NCBI GenBank assembly: GCA_021927905.1
Contig: BLLK01000038.1
Coordinates: 2,046,001-2,110,000, forward strand
Source: Chaetoceros tenuissimus
Taxonomy: Eukaryota > Bacillariophyta > Thalassiosirophyceae > Chaetocerotales > Chaetocerotaceae
Direction: 5' to 3'
Length of the DNA: 64,000 bases
A program made the translations under genes and the position numbers. This document shows, one piece after another, positions 46,487 to 56,949 of the stretch. The notes below the pieces were generated by a model, which made no database searches, was not told where the DNA came from, and saw nothing but the letters and a program-made list of their open reading frames with translations. Positions within the stretch are counted from its first letter, which is position 1. The number at the start of each line of letters is the position of its first letter.

Positions 46487-47518
46487 TTAGAACAATCCAC
46501 GTTGATAATCCATCATTGCTTGTCTCAATTCCTTGTCCGTGTTCATTACAAAAGGTCCACGTGCAGCGATAGGCTCATCAATTGGTTCACCACTCAAAAT
46601 CAACAAGGACGTATTCTTTTGAGTAGCTTTGACCACCAATTTCGATCCAGCTCTGTCCATGATTGCTACATCTGCAAGATTTAGTTCTTTGCCTTGAACA
46701 GTGATTCCTCCCTTTTGTACAAATACCAAAGTAGTATGTCCCTCTACAAATTCCAATTCAAACTCTTTTGCTTTCGTAGCTAGACTAACAATCCATAGAT
46801 TTACTGGACTAAAGGTTTTTGCTGGACCCTTGACTCCACGGAATTCACCACTAATGATTTTAGCACTGGCTTCTTCCAAAGTGCATACATTCTCAGCATC
46901 TCCATCAGATTCGCCACTGACACTCACCAATGGAACAGAAGGAATATCCTTTGATAGAATTGGTTGGTAGCGTGGCTTCTTCATTTTGTACTTTTTAGGA
47001 AGGTTAACCCACAGCTGACACATTTCAAAGGTACCACCTGTCTTACTGAACTTAGTAGAATGAAACTCTTCATGAATGATTCCTTTCGCTGCAGTCATCC
47101 ATTGTACATCACCAGGACCAATGACACCCGAGTTTCCTTGTGAGTCTGCGTGTTCGACTTCTCCTTGGAATGCAATGGTGACTGTTTCAAATCCTCGATG
47201 TGGATGTTGTCCTACTCCTCTTCTTCTATTTGGATTCCTCTTTTCAGGTGGGAATTCTTTCGGTGCAGCGTAATCAAACATGAGAAAGGGGGAAAGCTCC
47301 TGTGTGAATGCTTTGTTGGCAAATACAGGATAGACATGGAAGCCATCGCCTACCCAATGTTGAGGAGGCTTTCTACAAATTTCCTTGATTGCCTTTTGAA
47401 CTGCTGTTTTACTAGTACTCATTTTTGGATCTGACGACGAAGAAGAAGAAGATGCAAGTGCTTGAACTGTGCTTGTTGCTAGAAGATGTACTAAACAGAT
47501 TAGTGATGCTAATTTCAT
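46487..47518 (-). CDS. Pirin family protein with signal peptide
   Basis: 343 residues. A hydrophobic N-terminus (MKLASLICLVHLLATSTVQA) looks like a signal peptide; a second ATG (MSTSKTAVQKA) could give a cytosolic form. The pirin cupin follows with its metal ligands: HPHRGFETVTIAFQGEVEHA and GDVQWMTAAKGIIHEE (three His and one Glu bind Fe). The C-terminal cupin contains EGHTTLVFVQKGGI and LLILSGEPIDEPIAARGPFV, as usual for the family, and ends in the conserved QAMMDYQRGLF. Pirins act as nuclear cofactors in animals, and several have quercetinase activity. Length fits the family. The role here is not predictable; secretory or plastid-periplastid location is suggested by the N-terminus. Confidence 0.92.
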   Translation of the reverse strand: MKLASLICLVHLLATSTVQALASSSSSSSDPKMSTSKTAVQKAIKEICRKPPQHWVGDGFHVYPVFANKAFTQELSPFLMFDYAAPKEFPPEKRNPNRRRGVGQHPHRGFETVTIAFQGEVEHADSQGNSGVIGPGDVQWMTAAKGIIHEEFHSTKFSKTGGTFEMCQLWVNLPKKYKMKKPRYQPILSKDIPSVPLVSVSGESDGDAENVCTLEEASAKIISGEFRGVKGPAKTFSPVNLWIVSLATKAKEFELEFVEGHTTLVFVQKGGITVQGKELNLADVAIMDRAGSKLVVKATQKNTSLLILSGEPIDEPIAARGPFVMNTDKELRQAMMDYQRGLF

Positions 47519-47954
47519 TCAGTTGCTCTAATGAGTAGAAAGACAAGAGTCTAGTGAAATCTACTTCAACTAATAAATAGTAATAGTTATGGTACCATGA
47601 ACCAGATATCTTTTGCATTACATGGTGCTGTTGCCCCGCCGTTGTGTTCTTTTTTCGAGGAGGAATGGAGGATTGACTCATCATCTTGTAATCTAAATTG
47701 GTAGAAACACGTTTGCATTACTCCGAAAATAAGATTGACATTTTCAGTACATTAGTACGTACAAATAAATATATAAACAAAACGGTCAAAAAGTACAACG
47801 AGAAACAAACTGAAACAAACAACGAAGGAGGCTAATACGTAGCTCGACGATAAGGCAAACCAATACGAATATCTAGTCAATCAAGCAAACGAATACCTAT
47901 CATATTGATCTACCTCACTCCAACCAGCAGCATAATTCGAAAATATTCGAAGCT
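47519..47954. other. Divergent promoter region, pirin and PDZ-like genes
   Basis: 436 bases with starts on both sides. AT-rich with ATTAGTACGTAC near 47750. No gene seen. Confidence 0.4.
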
Positions 47955-48782
47955 ATGTGTGATACAGACGATAATTTTGTCAAAAGATGGGCTTCAATGG
48001 AAAACATAAGCAGTAATTCTTTTCTAGACCGTATGGGGGAGCTTGAAATTAAAAGAATTCATCACTTGGTTGAAATGCCCGATCATGAAACCAAGTCTTT
48101 TGAAGCATACATGAGCCATGACAAATTCATGCATTTTCAAAAATCTTTATCGGATCTACGAGCATCAGATCAAAACATTCAATGCCAAAAGTCATTTTCT
48201 ATTCATTATGATATGAACAAGTATAACGTCACCTGGAGGAATATAGTCCCATCATTGAGTAATTTTATTAGAGACAAGGAAAATAATTCTGCTTATAACG
48301 TTGAAACAGAAAGTGCTGAAAAATATACAGACGCAGATGAAATAGTTTTGGATCCACTCAAGAAAACCAATGCTTTAGCTTTACTACACTTTCAAAAAGA
48401 ACGAAAGAGGGAGCCTACATTGTATCGATCCTGTTCCATAGTTTTACGTCATGTCGAATTCTTTTACATGTTTTTCGACGGTCCAAAGTATAATCTGTCC
48501 TTCTATCCATTTTTCGGTAGAGTCATTGTCATCAAGAATAGTAATGAAGGCAAAGACTCGCCTCGTTTAGGTGATGTTGTGGTTGGAGTGAACAATCATG
48601 TTCCTGATTTTCCGGTCAACATGAATGATTTAAAAGGAAAGCTTTCCTTGGCTATTGACAATAAACGTAAAAAGGCTCGAATAGTTTTTGCACGGGATCC
48701 AGTACTCTCGTTCTTGATCGAAGAATGGGTAATGAAAGGTCATATACTTTCTTCGAACCCCAACAAAAGAAAGAGAAGTTGA
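47955..48782 (+). CDS. Hypothetical protein with PDZ-like C-terminal domain
   Basis: 275 residues, single exon. The N-terminal 140 residues match nothing I recognise. The C-terminal part, from YNLSFYPFFGRVIVIKN to KKARIVFARDP, has the pattern of a PDZ domain: a strand with a G-R, a loop with PRLGDVVVGVNNHV (compare G-D-x-I-x-x-V-N), a helix-forming DLKGKLSLAI and a closing strand. PDZ domains bind C-terminal peptides and assemble signalling complexes. A Lys/Arg-rich end (NPNKRKRS) could be a nuclear signal. A related decayed PDZ segment lies near 51.7-51.9 kb. Fold assignment is an inference by eye. Confidence 0.55.
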   Translation: MCDTDDNFVKRWASMENISSNSFLDRMGELEIKRIHHLVEMPDHETKSFEAYMSHDKFMHFQKSLSDLRASDQNIQCQKSFSIHYDMNKYNVTWRNIVPSLSNFIRDKENNSAYNVETESAEKYTDADEIVLDPLKKTNALALLHFQKERKREPTLYRSCSIVLRHVEFFYMFFDGPKYNLSFYPFFGRVIVIKNSNEGKDSPRLGDVVVGVNNHVPDFPVNMNDLKGKLSLAIDNKRKKARIVFARDPVLSFLIEEWVMKGHILSSNPNKRKRS

Positions 48783-49310
48783 TTGATGTATGTTTCTGTA
48801 AAGATATTCTTCTAAAATATGAAAAAAGTGTGAGATTAGATATTGAATGAAAAAAAAGAGATACCAAGAATACTGATGCAACCAGGGAAGCATTATGAAT
48901 AAAATAAGTATTTTAATTTATTCTTATTTCAAGAGAAGGAGATTAGAAAAAAGAAAGAGCATCAACTCTTTCAGAAAGGCTTTGTTTTGAGAGTTCGAAT
49001 GTTTCCGACAATGACAAAGGCCAACCAAAGTCACACTAAGTCACCGGTCACGGTTGCTGCTTCCAATGTTTTTCATGCTCACTCTTCTAATAAAAGCCGC
49101 TCAGTAAATACGTATAGTACCGTACACACAAGTTGAAGTACGAGTAAAAGCAAAAGCCCACGAAAGTAGCCGTTACATACACACAACAGAATATTACATT
49201 TTCAAATTACAGAAATCTACTAGTCTAAATATACAACCGAACCTTCTGCTTTCTTCTATTCGTAATCTTGAGTTGCTTCAACAAGCTGCAGTAGATTTTA
49301 TATCAACAAT
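48783..49310. other. Upstream region of receptor copy A
   Basis: 528 bases. The last ~170 bases (from about 49140) share long blocks with the upstream regions of receptor copies B and C, for example CACACAACAGAATATTA and TTCAAATTACAGAAATCTA. The promoter was thus duplicated with the gene. Nothing else recognised. Confidence 0.6.
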
Positions 49311-50798
49311 ATGCGCAAATATGCAAACAAAACTGTAGCGGCTCGATACAGTGCAGACTACTTCTACTACTCAGAAGAAGCTGCTGTTATGGCGATCACT
49401 TCAGGATCACTGTCAACATTGTCGTCGTTGTTGATTATTCTAATTATTCTACGATCCAGGACCAAACTTACATCATCCTATCATCGCATCATGCTCTTCA
49501 TGAGTATTTCAGATATATTTGCATCAGTACCCATTACTCTTGCGACACTGCCGATGCCGTCAGATGTAATATATCCATTCTCTACCTTAGCAATGGGAAA
49601 TATGAAAACCTGCTCTGCGCAAGCATTCTTTATTATACTCGGTCAAGTATGTGCAGTACTCTCAAATGTAATATTGAATTTATATTATCTTTTGAAATTC
49701 CGTTACAACAAAAGCGACGATTTTATCAAAAAGAAATTAGAGCCAGTAGGATACACACTATCTGTTATTATTGGGCTTACCAGTGCAGCTGTCGCTTTAG
49801 CGTTCAATATGCTGAACCCAACTCCATATGTGCCGTTTTGTTTCGCAGGATCATATCCATTTGACTGTCTGATGGATGACGAGGTGGAATGTATTGCGGG
49901 GAAAGTATCGCAAAAGGAAGAAACAATCTTCAAGATTATTTATTTGAGTATGATTGGGTGTGCCTTCTTCGCTGTTCTTATATCAATGGTATTAGTTATT
50001 TTGTCTGTTCTCAAAACTAGGAGTGACTCGAAAAAAAGGAAAGAAGAAATGCAGAGAAATGAAAGTAATGCAGTCAACGATGTCCTTGTACCAGAAAGAA
50101 GTAACCTAGCCAATGCTCTTGAATTAGAACAAGACAGGAATTTGGAAAATACCAATTCTGTGATGAAAGTTGCTTTGATGTACATTGGGGCATACCTTTT
50201 AACTTGGATATGGTCAATCATCGCTGTTGCCGCAGGCTCATTTAGTGAGTGGGAAAGTATCTGGGTCGTTCTAGACAGAGCAAAGTCAATATTCAATCCA
50301 GCGCAAGGGCTCTTCAATTTGCTAATTTTTGTGTACAATAAAGTGCATATTCTACGTAAAGGGTCATCTGAGACCACGTCATTTTACAAAGCATTGAAAA
50401 TAGTTATTACCAAACCAAAGGAAGTACCTGAGTTTCTTATACCAAGCCTAGATATGATTGACTTGGATATCCGCACAAAAAGAGAAGAGAGAAAGGAGCT
50501 TGAGCGAATCCACGAAATGATTGATCAAGATATTGCTGAGGATCAACGTATCCATGATGAAATGATTGAGCAAGATCAAGATCTCTCTTTTCCAAATTCA
50601 TCTCTAGGTGAGCTTATAAGCATTGACACACCATCTATTCAAATGTCAGCTGCAGTTTCTTCGAATGGATTTCAGGAAAGGGCATTGGACAAAGATGTCT
50701 CCCTATCAGAGGGTCTATCTATCGAAAGCTCAAAATATAAGCTCCATGGCCTTTATAGGAATTCATCCTCATCTTTGAGTCACGATAGAATAGCATAA
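49311..50798 (+). CDS. GPCR-like receptor, triplicated family, copy A
   Basis: 495 residues. The outer N-terminus has an N-K-T glycosylation site and DYFYYSEEAAV. TM1 is ITSGSLSTLSSLLIILIIL, TM2 begins SSYHRIMLFMSISDIFASV with the following TLPMP, TM3 follows the Cys in MKTCSAQAFF, and TM4-TM5 surround loop cysteines (VPFCFAGSYPFDCL, VECIAGK). TM6 is MYIGAYLLTWIWSIIAV and TM7 NPAQGLFNLLIFVYNK. The Ser/Asp-rich tail contains repeated HEMI-DQD and DEMIEQDQD segments. Copies B and C are almost identical from TM1 to TM5, with most differences in the N-terminus, third inner loop and tail. A decayed Ser-rich gene follows tail to tail. Ligand is unknown. Confidence 0.85.
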   Translation: MRKYANKTVAARYSADYFYYSEEAAVMAITSGSLSTLSSLLIILIILRSRTKLTSSYHRIMLFMSISDIFASVPITLATLPMPSDVIYPFSTLAMGNMKTCSAQAFFIILGQVCAVLSNVILNLYYLLKFRYNKSDDFIKKKLEPVGYTLSVIIGLTSAAVALAFNMLNPTPYVPFCFAGSYPFDCLMDDEVECIAGKVSQKEETIFKIIYLSMIGCAFFAVLISMVLVILSVLKTRSDSKKRKEEMQRNESNAVNDVLVPERSNLANALELEQDRNLENTNSVMKVALMYIGAYLLTWIWSIIAVAAGSFSEWESIWVVLDRAKSIFNPAQGLFNLLIFVYNKVHILRKGSSETTSFYKALKIVITKPKEVPEFLIPSLDMIDLDIRTKREERKELERIHEMIDQDIAEDQRIHDEMIEQDQDLSFPNSSLGELISIDTPSIQMSAAVSSNGFQERALDKDVSLSEGLSIESSKYKLHGLYRNSSSSLSHDRIA

Positions 50799-50897
50799 AT
50801 GATTCATCTAATTACAAGAGATCTTTAATTAAAAGTTTATCTCACATTTTCTCATGTATAATCATCTCCACGCTTAATGGTACTCTCAAGTCTTACT

Positions 50898-51387
50898 TCA
50901 GCTCAAGGACTCATCGTCAAAGAGCGCTTGACAGGAACAGTGACTGTTTTAGGAATAGAAATAGTGGTAAGATACTTGGCAATATCAATACTTTGTTCAA
51001 AAGTCTCTAAACCAATAGGATACGAGGCACCATCGATATTCTTTTCAAATACTTCTAAACCAATATCATCTTTCCCAGTAATGCTTCTTTCATTTTTATT
51101 CTCATTGTCGATGCTACTACCGCTATCATTATCTTGACTCTCTTCATCTTCTTTTAAAAGCAAGTATAAATTTTGAAGCTGACGGTCAATTTCAATATTG
51201 GAATGTCCAAGAATACTTGCGCCTGCAATCATGATATTCACAGCATTTTCACTTTTTCCCTGTTCTGATTGTTTTTGGTCGAAGGCAAATAATACAACTC
51301 TTTGGAAGGAGAATCACTCAAGCCTAAGCTGCTATCATTTATTCCGATGCTAATTAAATCGCTTGAGCTTGAGCTACTATCACTCAT
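50898..51387 (-). pseudogene. Ser-rich acidic protein gene, copy A, decayed
   Basis: Lies tail to tail with receptor copy A as copies B and C do with theirs. From ATG at 51387 it encodes MSDSSSSSSDLISIGINDSS and SKELYYLPSTK, then changes frame near 51250. The rest (ILGHSNIEIDRQLQNLYLLL, DDIGLEVFEKNIDGASYP) is in a second frame. The last codons shift again because bases seen in copies B and C are missing, giving SLTMSP instead of the usual DDESLS ending. Most of the N-terminal half present in copy C is absent. This is an inactive remnant of the family. Confidence 0.8.
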
Positions 51388-51389
51388 CC

Positions 51390-51948
51390 CGAACAGCACC
51401 TTTGTGACTAGGCCCCAATTTTTGTCTTGGACACGGGAACGTAAAATGATCTATTTTGATATAGTAAACATTGAATGTAAGAACAAGAACAAGGATACAT
51501 GATCCCAGAAAGCAAGTAAATTTATGATAGTCGTCCTTACCTGTCATTCCAAATCCATAATATTTCTCACAAAGGTTAATAGAGACTCTTTCTTTGATGT
51601 CAATGTTTATTGATGAGGTCAAATCAGTATCTTGACATGTGCTTGTCTCTTGAGGTGATGACTTGGAGTTACTAGAGAGTGCTTCTTGTTCTCTACTGTG
51701 TCTTACAGTACCAGAACAAAAGTCTTCTTTTCGTCATTGTTATTTTGTATCAAGGCCAAAACCTCCCCTAAACTTTTCCATTTACTGTTTTTATGCCCAT
51801 TGATGATTACGGATAAAATAATATCGCGAGGTTTGGCAATTTCTGCAAACTGTGAATCAGGTTGAACCTCAGTTACAACCAACATATCTGCAAACTTATT
51901 TCACACTAATTCCCAGGCTAGCTTTCTCAATATTTAAGGTAGTCATTT
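51390..51948 (-). pseudogene. Decayed gene with PDZ-like segment
   Basis: A PDZ-like stretch on the minus strand, LNIEKASLGISVK followed by ADMLVVTEVQPDSQFAEIAK and RDIILSVIINGHKN, is split between frames near 51895 by one base. A further one-base slip lies near 51705, after which HSREQEALSSNSKSSPQETS and LCEKYYGFGMTGK continue. A GTAAGG donor-like site follows the last peptide. No intact start exists. It may have been the end of the gene next to it (51943-54022) or a separate PDZ gene; I cannot decide. Confidence 0.5.
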
Positions 51949-54022
51949 CAGCGCACACTGTTGCCAGATTTCCACATCCACGAGCACAGAGTGATACTCA
52001 TGGTCTTCACAAAGACCTTCGTTACTGATGGCGTAATTGCGACATTGGACTCCATCCCCTTCGTAAATACACTTTCCAAACTTACAGCTTTTACAAAGCC
52101 CTTCATTACTGAAGGCGAAATTGCCGCATTGGACTCTATCGTCGACTCCATCATCTTCATGGCCATCACACTTTCCAAAATTATGGCGATCACAAAAACC
52201 TTTACTACTTCTGGCGTCATTTTTGCATTGTACTCCATCGTCTTCATGGCCCTCACACTTTCCAAACTTGCAGTTTCCGCAAAGACCATCACTATAACGA
52301 CCATAATTGCCGCATTGATATCCGTTGTCTTCATTACCACTACAATACTCAAGCATGCAGCTTGCACAAAGACCATCACTATAATGAGAATAATTGTCAC
52401 ATTGAAAGTTGTTGCCTTCATTACCATTGCAATATCCAAACTTGCAGCTCATGCAAATACCATCACTATAACGAGCATAATTGCCGCATTGGAAGTTGTT
52501 GCCTTCATTACCTCTACAATATCCAAACTTACAGCTTGCACAAAGACCTTTACTTACACACATATTCGGACAAGGCATCTGCGATCCATTTTTGTCAATC
52601 AATTTTATACATCTTTCGAAAGGATAAACGTACTTGAAGTATATGGTGAAACTTGAACTGATTTCATTTGTGATATACTGTCCTGAAATAGGTTGATTTG
52701 ATCTTTCCCTATTCATTTGCTCAATACACTTTGAAATGATGGCTAATTTGCTAGGGTCGTCTTTCATTAGATAGTAATCACAGAACTCGGCAGTGCGAGC
52801 CTCTGGGTATGCAAATCCTTTAAGTTCTCAAGGATATTCTTCTATGCTTCATGGCCGTTTCCTCATTCTTCAATTCTTCAAGAACTTGAATAACGTCGAG
52901 GTCTGAAGATGTAGCATGCAACACAATACAGGTAAGGAACAGACATTCGAAATTTTCCTCCATCAGAACTAGCCCTTTTTATGAAGAAGATGGGACAAGT
53001 GGAATTGATTATCATGTAGAACACTATTTGAGAAGTAGTTACCAATGAATTCAAAAGGGCCCATTCCTCCACCAAAAACTCTTCGTCCTGTGTGAGTAGA
53101 GAAAATGATTAAAGCTAGAACCATGTAGGAGTCCGCTAAATACCGACACACGGCTGGATACACATATTCTTGAGTTTTCCTGCAACAGTGGCTGATGGTA
53201 TCAAGTGTTGAATTGAGAACTTCGATCTTTTCCACGGATTCTTTGAACTCTGGTTTGTCAAAGAAAGGTTGCAATTTTCTAATCAATATTGCGATTTGTT
53301 TCAGGTAATCAAGAAAGTTTGGGTCTCCAATGTCATATGCGCAAAAGTTCAAAACGAGTATGCCAACATCTTCTCCAAAGTAAGCAATAAACTGAGTAAG
53401 CATGTCCCATGTTTTCATTGCTCCTGGTCCTGTGTAATTAGCAATGAATGGAACCACTTTGCTCATTCCATCGATATTGCAATTGAAGGAATTGGGTATG
53501 AATCCACCGCACTCTTGCATTGTTCGATTCAAGCCATCAATAGTACCTTGATCTTTGAGTAGGTCTTTATTTTCGGAACATTGCCATGATTCACATATCG
53601 GTTCGAATAAGCCATCGATGTTTTTTTTGTTAGATCATCCATAGATTCTCCTAGATGTTTGTTGCTTGCACTATTGTTGTAAAGATGTAAGAATTTGTCT
53701 ATTAGTTCGTGTAGCTTGATGGCATCAAGCATTTCTTGTTGTAGAAAGGTACCAGGGAAATGATCATGTGCGTGAACAAGATCCTGAACAATCACCGGAT
53801 GGATGATCCGTTTCCTCCACTTGTTGAGCAACTGGTATTGGTTTCAAAGGGTTAGATTCTACAGACTCTTGCAGAGTAGGAGGAGTAGGAGTAATTGTTA
53901 TCGGCTAAGGTATATAGAATGTGAGGAATGAAAAGTAAATTTCATTTCAAAAAGAAGAAAAAGGCTCTACTTACTGGCACAAGAACTCCAGGCTTTACCA
54001 ACCTTGCCATTTCCTGCTCCAT
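51943..54022 (-). pseudogene. Broken gene ending in Cys-rich tandem repeats
   Basis: A start exon (53975-54022, MEQEMARLVKPGVLVP) with a GTAAGT donor and a CTTAG acceptor at 53904 opens the gene. The coding signal then moves between frames: near 53830, near 53625 at a run of eight T (A on the coding strand), near 52970 and near 52805. Readable parts include FLQQEMLDAIKLHELIDKF, MSKVVPFIANYTGPGAMKTW and YVYPAVCRYLADSYMVLALI. The last part, 51943-52767, is one long open frame with six ~34-residue repeats of the type GLCASCKFGYCxGNEGNN-x-QCGNYARYSD. Such Cys patterns suggest metal-binding or disulfide knuckles. Four single-base slips in one gene mean either decay or local assembly errors; the homopolymer site makes the second worth testing. 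Confidence 0.6.
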
Positions 54023-54492
54023 ACTATTTTGCAAGACCAAAATTTTCGCTTGTATTGATCAGATTATATCTAGCTTTGATTGATCCGTATTTTCTTTGCC
54101 ACCATTTGATGAATAAAAAACAATTTTTTTAAAAGTTTTGTGAGTATAATTTTTATAGGACATTTGCTATACTTATTTAGCTATTTGACAGATTTTGAGG
54201 GATTTTGCTTCGTGAGAGGTTCCGCAGCAGCGTCTGCCGCCGTTCAGCAAGACCATCTTCATCATTTTATCCCTATAGGGTCAGCAAATGGGGACTCAGT
54301 ACCTGATTTGTGATGTCGACCCTCACTCAAGACCACAACAAAAGTCAATAAAAGACTTGCAGACAACAGAATATTAATATTACATGTTCAAATTGTAGAA
54401 ATCTTCAACTCTAAATAACTTGCCCTTCTATTTCCTTCTACATATATTCATAAATTGCTTCCACGGCAGCAATAGATTTCATTTTCATCAAT
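54023..54492. other. Upstream region of receptor copy B
   Basis: 470 bases. From about 54360 it resembles the upstream regions of copies A and C (ACAACAGAATATTA and later). Bases 54215-54260 are unusually GC-rich for this window (CCGCAGCAGCGTCTGCCGCC), cause unknown. Confidence 0.5.
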
Positions 54493-55899
54493 ATGCGCGA
54501 ATCTCCAAAAATTTGGCTAGAGAACAATGCAAACAATACAGTTCAACACAGTGTAGACTACTTCTACTACTCAGAAGAAGCTGCTGTTATGACTATCACT
54601 TCAGGATCACTGTCAACATTGTCGTCGTTGTTGATTATTCTAATTATTCTACGATCCAGGACCAAACTTTCATCATCCTATCATCGCATCATGCTCTTCA
54701 TGAGTATTTCAGATATATTTGCATCAGTACCCATTACTCTTGCGACACTGCCGATGCCATCAGATGTAATATATCCATTCGCTACCTTAGCAATGGGAAA
54801 TATGAAAACCTGCTCTGCGCAAGCATTCTTTATTATACTTGGTCAAGTATGTGCAGTACTCTCAAATGTGATATTGAATTTATATTATCTTTTGAAATTC
54901 CGTTACAACAAAAGCGACGATTTTATCAAAAAGAAGTTAGAGCCAGTAGGATACACACTATCTGCTATTATTGGGCTTACCAGTGCAGCTGTCGCTTTAG
55001 CGTTCAATATGCTGAACCCAACTCCATATGTGCCGTTTTGTTTCGCAGGATCATATCCATTTGACTGTCTGATGGATGACGAGGTAGAATGTATTGCGGG
55101 GAAAGTATCGCAAAAGGAAGAAACAATCTTCAAGATTATTTATTTCAGTAGTATTGGGTGTGCCTTCTTCGCTGTTCTTATATCTATGGTATTAGTTATT
55201 TTGTCTGTTTTCAAAACTAGGAGTGACTCGAGAAAAAGGAAAGAAGAAATGCAGAGAAATGAAAGTAATGCAGTCAACGATGTCCTTGTACCAGAAACAA
55301 GTAACCTAGCCAATGCTCTTGAATTAGAACAAGACAGGAATTTGGAAAATACCAATTCTGTGATGAAAGTTGCTTTGATGTACATTGGGGCATACCTTTT
55401 AACTTGGATATGGTCAATCATAGCTGTTGCTGCTGGTTCATTTAGCGACTGGGGAAATATCTGGTATATTCTTGATAGAGCCAAGTCGATATTCAATCCA
55501 GCGCAAGGGCTCTTCAATTTGCTAATTTTTGTGTACAATAAAGTGCATATTCTACGAAAAGGATCAACTGAGGCAATGTCATTTTGCGAAGCATTGAAAA
55601 TAGTCATTACCAAACCAGAGGAAGTACCTGAGTTTCTTATATCAAGCTTAGATATGATTGACTTGGATATCTGCACGATAAGACAAGAGAGAAAGGAGCT
55701 TGAGCGCATCCACGAAATGATTGATCGAGATATTGCTGAGGATCAACGTATCCATGATGAAATGATTGAGCAAGATCAAGATCTCTCTTTTCCAAATTCA
55801 ACTCCCTCTGAATTTATAAGTATTGACACACCATCCATCCAGTCAGGTGCAGTTTCTCCACATTTATCCTCATTCTCGAGTCAAGATAGAGTAGCATAA
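54493..55899 (+). CDS. GPCR-like receptor, triplicated family, copy B
   Basis: 468 residues starting MRESPKIWLENNANNTVQH, with an N-N-T glycosylation site in the outer N-terminus. From DYFYYSEEAAV through TM5 it is nearly identical to copies A and C (for example SSYHRIMLFMSISDIFASV and VPFCFAGSYPFDCL). TM6 MYIGAYLLTWIWSIIAV equals copy A, while the region after it (SDWGNIWYILDRAKSIF) is its own. The tail is shorter: it has the HEMIDRD and DEMIEQDQD segments, then ends SSFSSQDRVA. The neighbour on the minus strand is Ser-rich copy B, with stops 96 bases apart. Confidence 0.85.
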   Translation: MRESPKIWLENNANNTVQHSVDYFYYSEEAAVMTITSGSLSTLSSLLIILIILRSRTKLSSSYHRIMLFMSISDIFASVPITLATLPMPSDVIYPFATLAMGNMKTCSAQAFFIILGQVCAVLSNVILNLYYLLKFRYNKSDDFIKKKLEPVGYTLSAIIGLTSAAVALAFNMLNPTPYVPFCFAGSYPFDCLMDDEVECIAGKVSQKEETIFKIIYFSSIGCAFFAVLISMVLVILSVFKTRSDSRKRKEEMQRNESNAVNDVLVPETSNLANALELEQDRNLENTNSVMKVALMYIGAYLLTWIWSIIAVAAGSFSDWGNIWYILDRAKSIFNPAQGLFNLLIFVYNKVHILRKGSTEAMSFCEALKIVITKPEEVPEFLISSLDMIDLDICTIRQERKELERIHEMIDRDIAEDQRIHDEMIEQDQDLSFPNSTPSEFISIDTPSIQSGAVSPHLSSFSSQDRVA

Positions 55900-55995
55900 A
55901 ATGACCAATCTAATTTTAAAGATCTTACGTTCAGTTATATGTGCATCGTCTCATGGATAATCGTCGCATTGTTAATGATACTCTCAAGTCTTACT

Positions 55996-56880
55996 TCAGC
56001 TTAAGGACTCATCATCAAATTCCATCATCAAAGTTCGCTTGACAGGGACAGTGACTGTTTTAGGAATAGAAATAATGATAGGATACGAGGCACCATCGAT
56101 ATTCTTTTCAAATACTTCTAAACCAATATCATCTTTCCCACTGATACTCATTTCATCTCTATCCTCATTGTCGATGCTACTACCACTCTCATTATCTTGA
56201 CTCTCTTCATCTTCTTTTAAAAGCAAGTATAAATTTTGAAGCTGAATATTAGAATGTCCAAGAATCATTGTGAGTGCAATGATGAGGTTAACCTCATTTT
56301 GACGCTCTTCATTCTCAAATTGCTTCAATAGTTGTTTGGTCGAAGATAAATGGTACAACTCCTTTGATGGAGCAAAAGAGCTGGATTCGCTCGAGCTTGA
56401 GCTACTGTCACTTGACATACTTGAATCGCTTGAGCTAGAACTAGTATCACTTGACAAACTGGATCCACTCGAGCTTGAGCTACTATCACCTGACATACTA
56501 TCATTTTCGCTGCTACTTGAGTAAGAGCAAAAGGTACCAATACCCTTGAAACCACCAATGTCAAGATCCAACTTCTTAATTGGATCGGAACTAGGCATAG
56601 TGCTTGATCCAGAATTCTTGTCGACATCAAAAAAATTAAATGGATCCGCATTGAAGGAATGAAGAGAGAACCAATCCTTCAATTTATTCTTCTTTTCCCC
56701 CTTTATTGTACCAAACAATCCTTCCTCCATCACGGTATGCCATTCTACTTCTTGATCATGTCTCTCGATAAGCTTAGTAATTAATTCCGATACTGAATTT
56801 GCAAATTCCATTTCTTCTTGAATGAGAGTACATTGTCTTTGAATGTGAGGACAGTGTTGTTCTTTTTGAAAAGAAGACAA
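55996..56880 (-). CDS. Ser-rich acidic protein, copy B, 5' end damaged
   Basis: About 290 codons of the same family as 59014-60660. Shared parts: QCTLIQEEMEF, VSELITKLIE, APSKELYHLSSTKQLLKQFE, LQNLYLLLKEDEESQDNESG and the C-terminus DDIGLEVFEKNIDGASYP to FDDESLS. The central block is Ser-rich (GDSSSSSSGSSLSSDTSSSS). The frame has no ATG at its start; sequence upstream (to about 56950) still matches copy C but one base out of frame, and the repeat-bearing N-terminus of copy C is missing. The first usable ATG is at 56811 (MEFANSVSELITKL). It may make a shortened protein or be an early pseudogene. No known domain; acidic Ser clusters would suit casein-kinase-2 phosphorylation (inference). Confidence 0.6.
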   Translation of the reverse strand: MSSFQKEQHCPHIQRQCTLIQEEMEFANSVSELITKLIERHDQEVEWHTVMEEGLFGTIKGEKKNKLKDWFSLHSFNADPFNFFDVDKNSGSSTMPSSDPIKKLDLDIGGFKGIGTFCSYSSSSENDSMSGDSSSSSSGSSLSSDTSSSSSDSSMSSDSSSSSSESSSFAPSKELYHLSSTKQLLKQFENEERQNEVNLIIALTMILGHSNIQLQNLYLLLKEDEESQDNESGSSIDNEDRDEMSISGKDDIGLEVFEKNIDGASYPIIISIPKTVTVPVKRTLMMEFDDESLS

Positions 56881-56949
56881 GGAAAGATTTCAACCCATTC
56901 TGCGATTCTCGAAACAATGTTTGGATAGTATGACTCACGTTTAAACCTA

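Noticed and set aside
54420-55064. 214-codon plus-strand frame overlapping receptor copy B
   Set aside because: Out-of-frame reading of the receptor gene; the same shadow appears in copies A and C.
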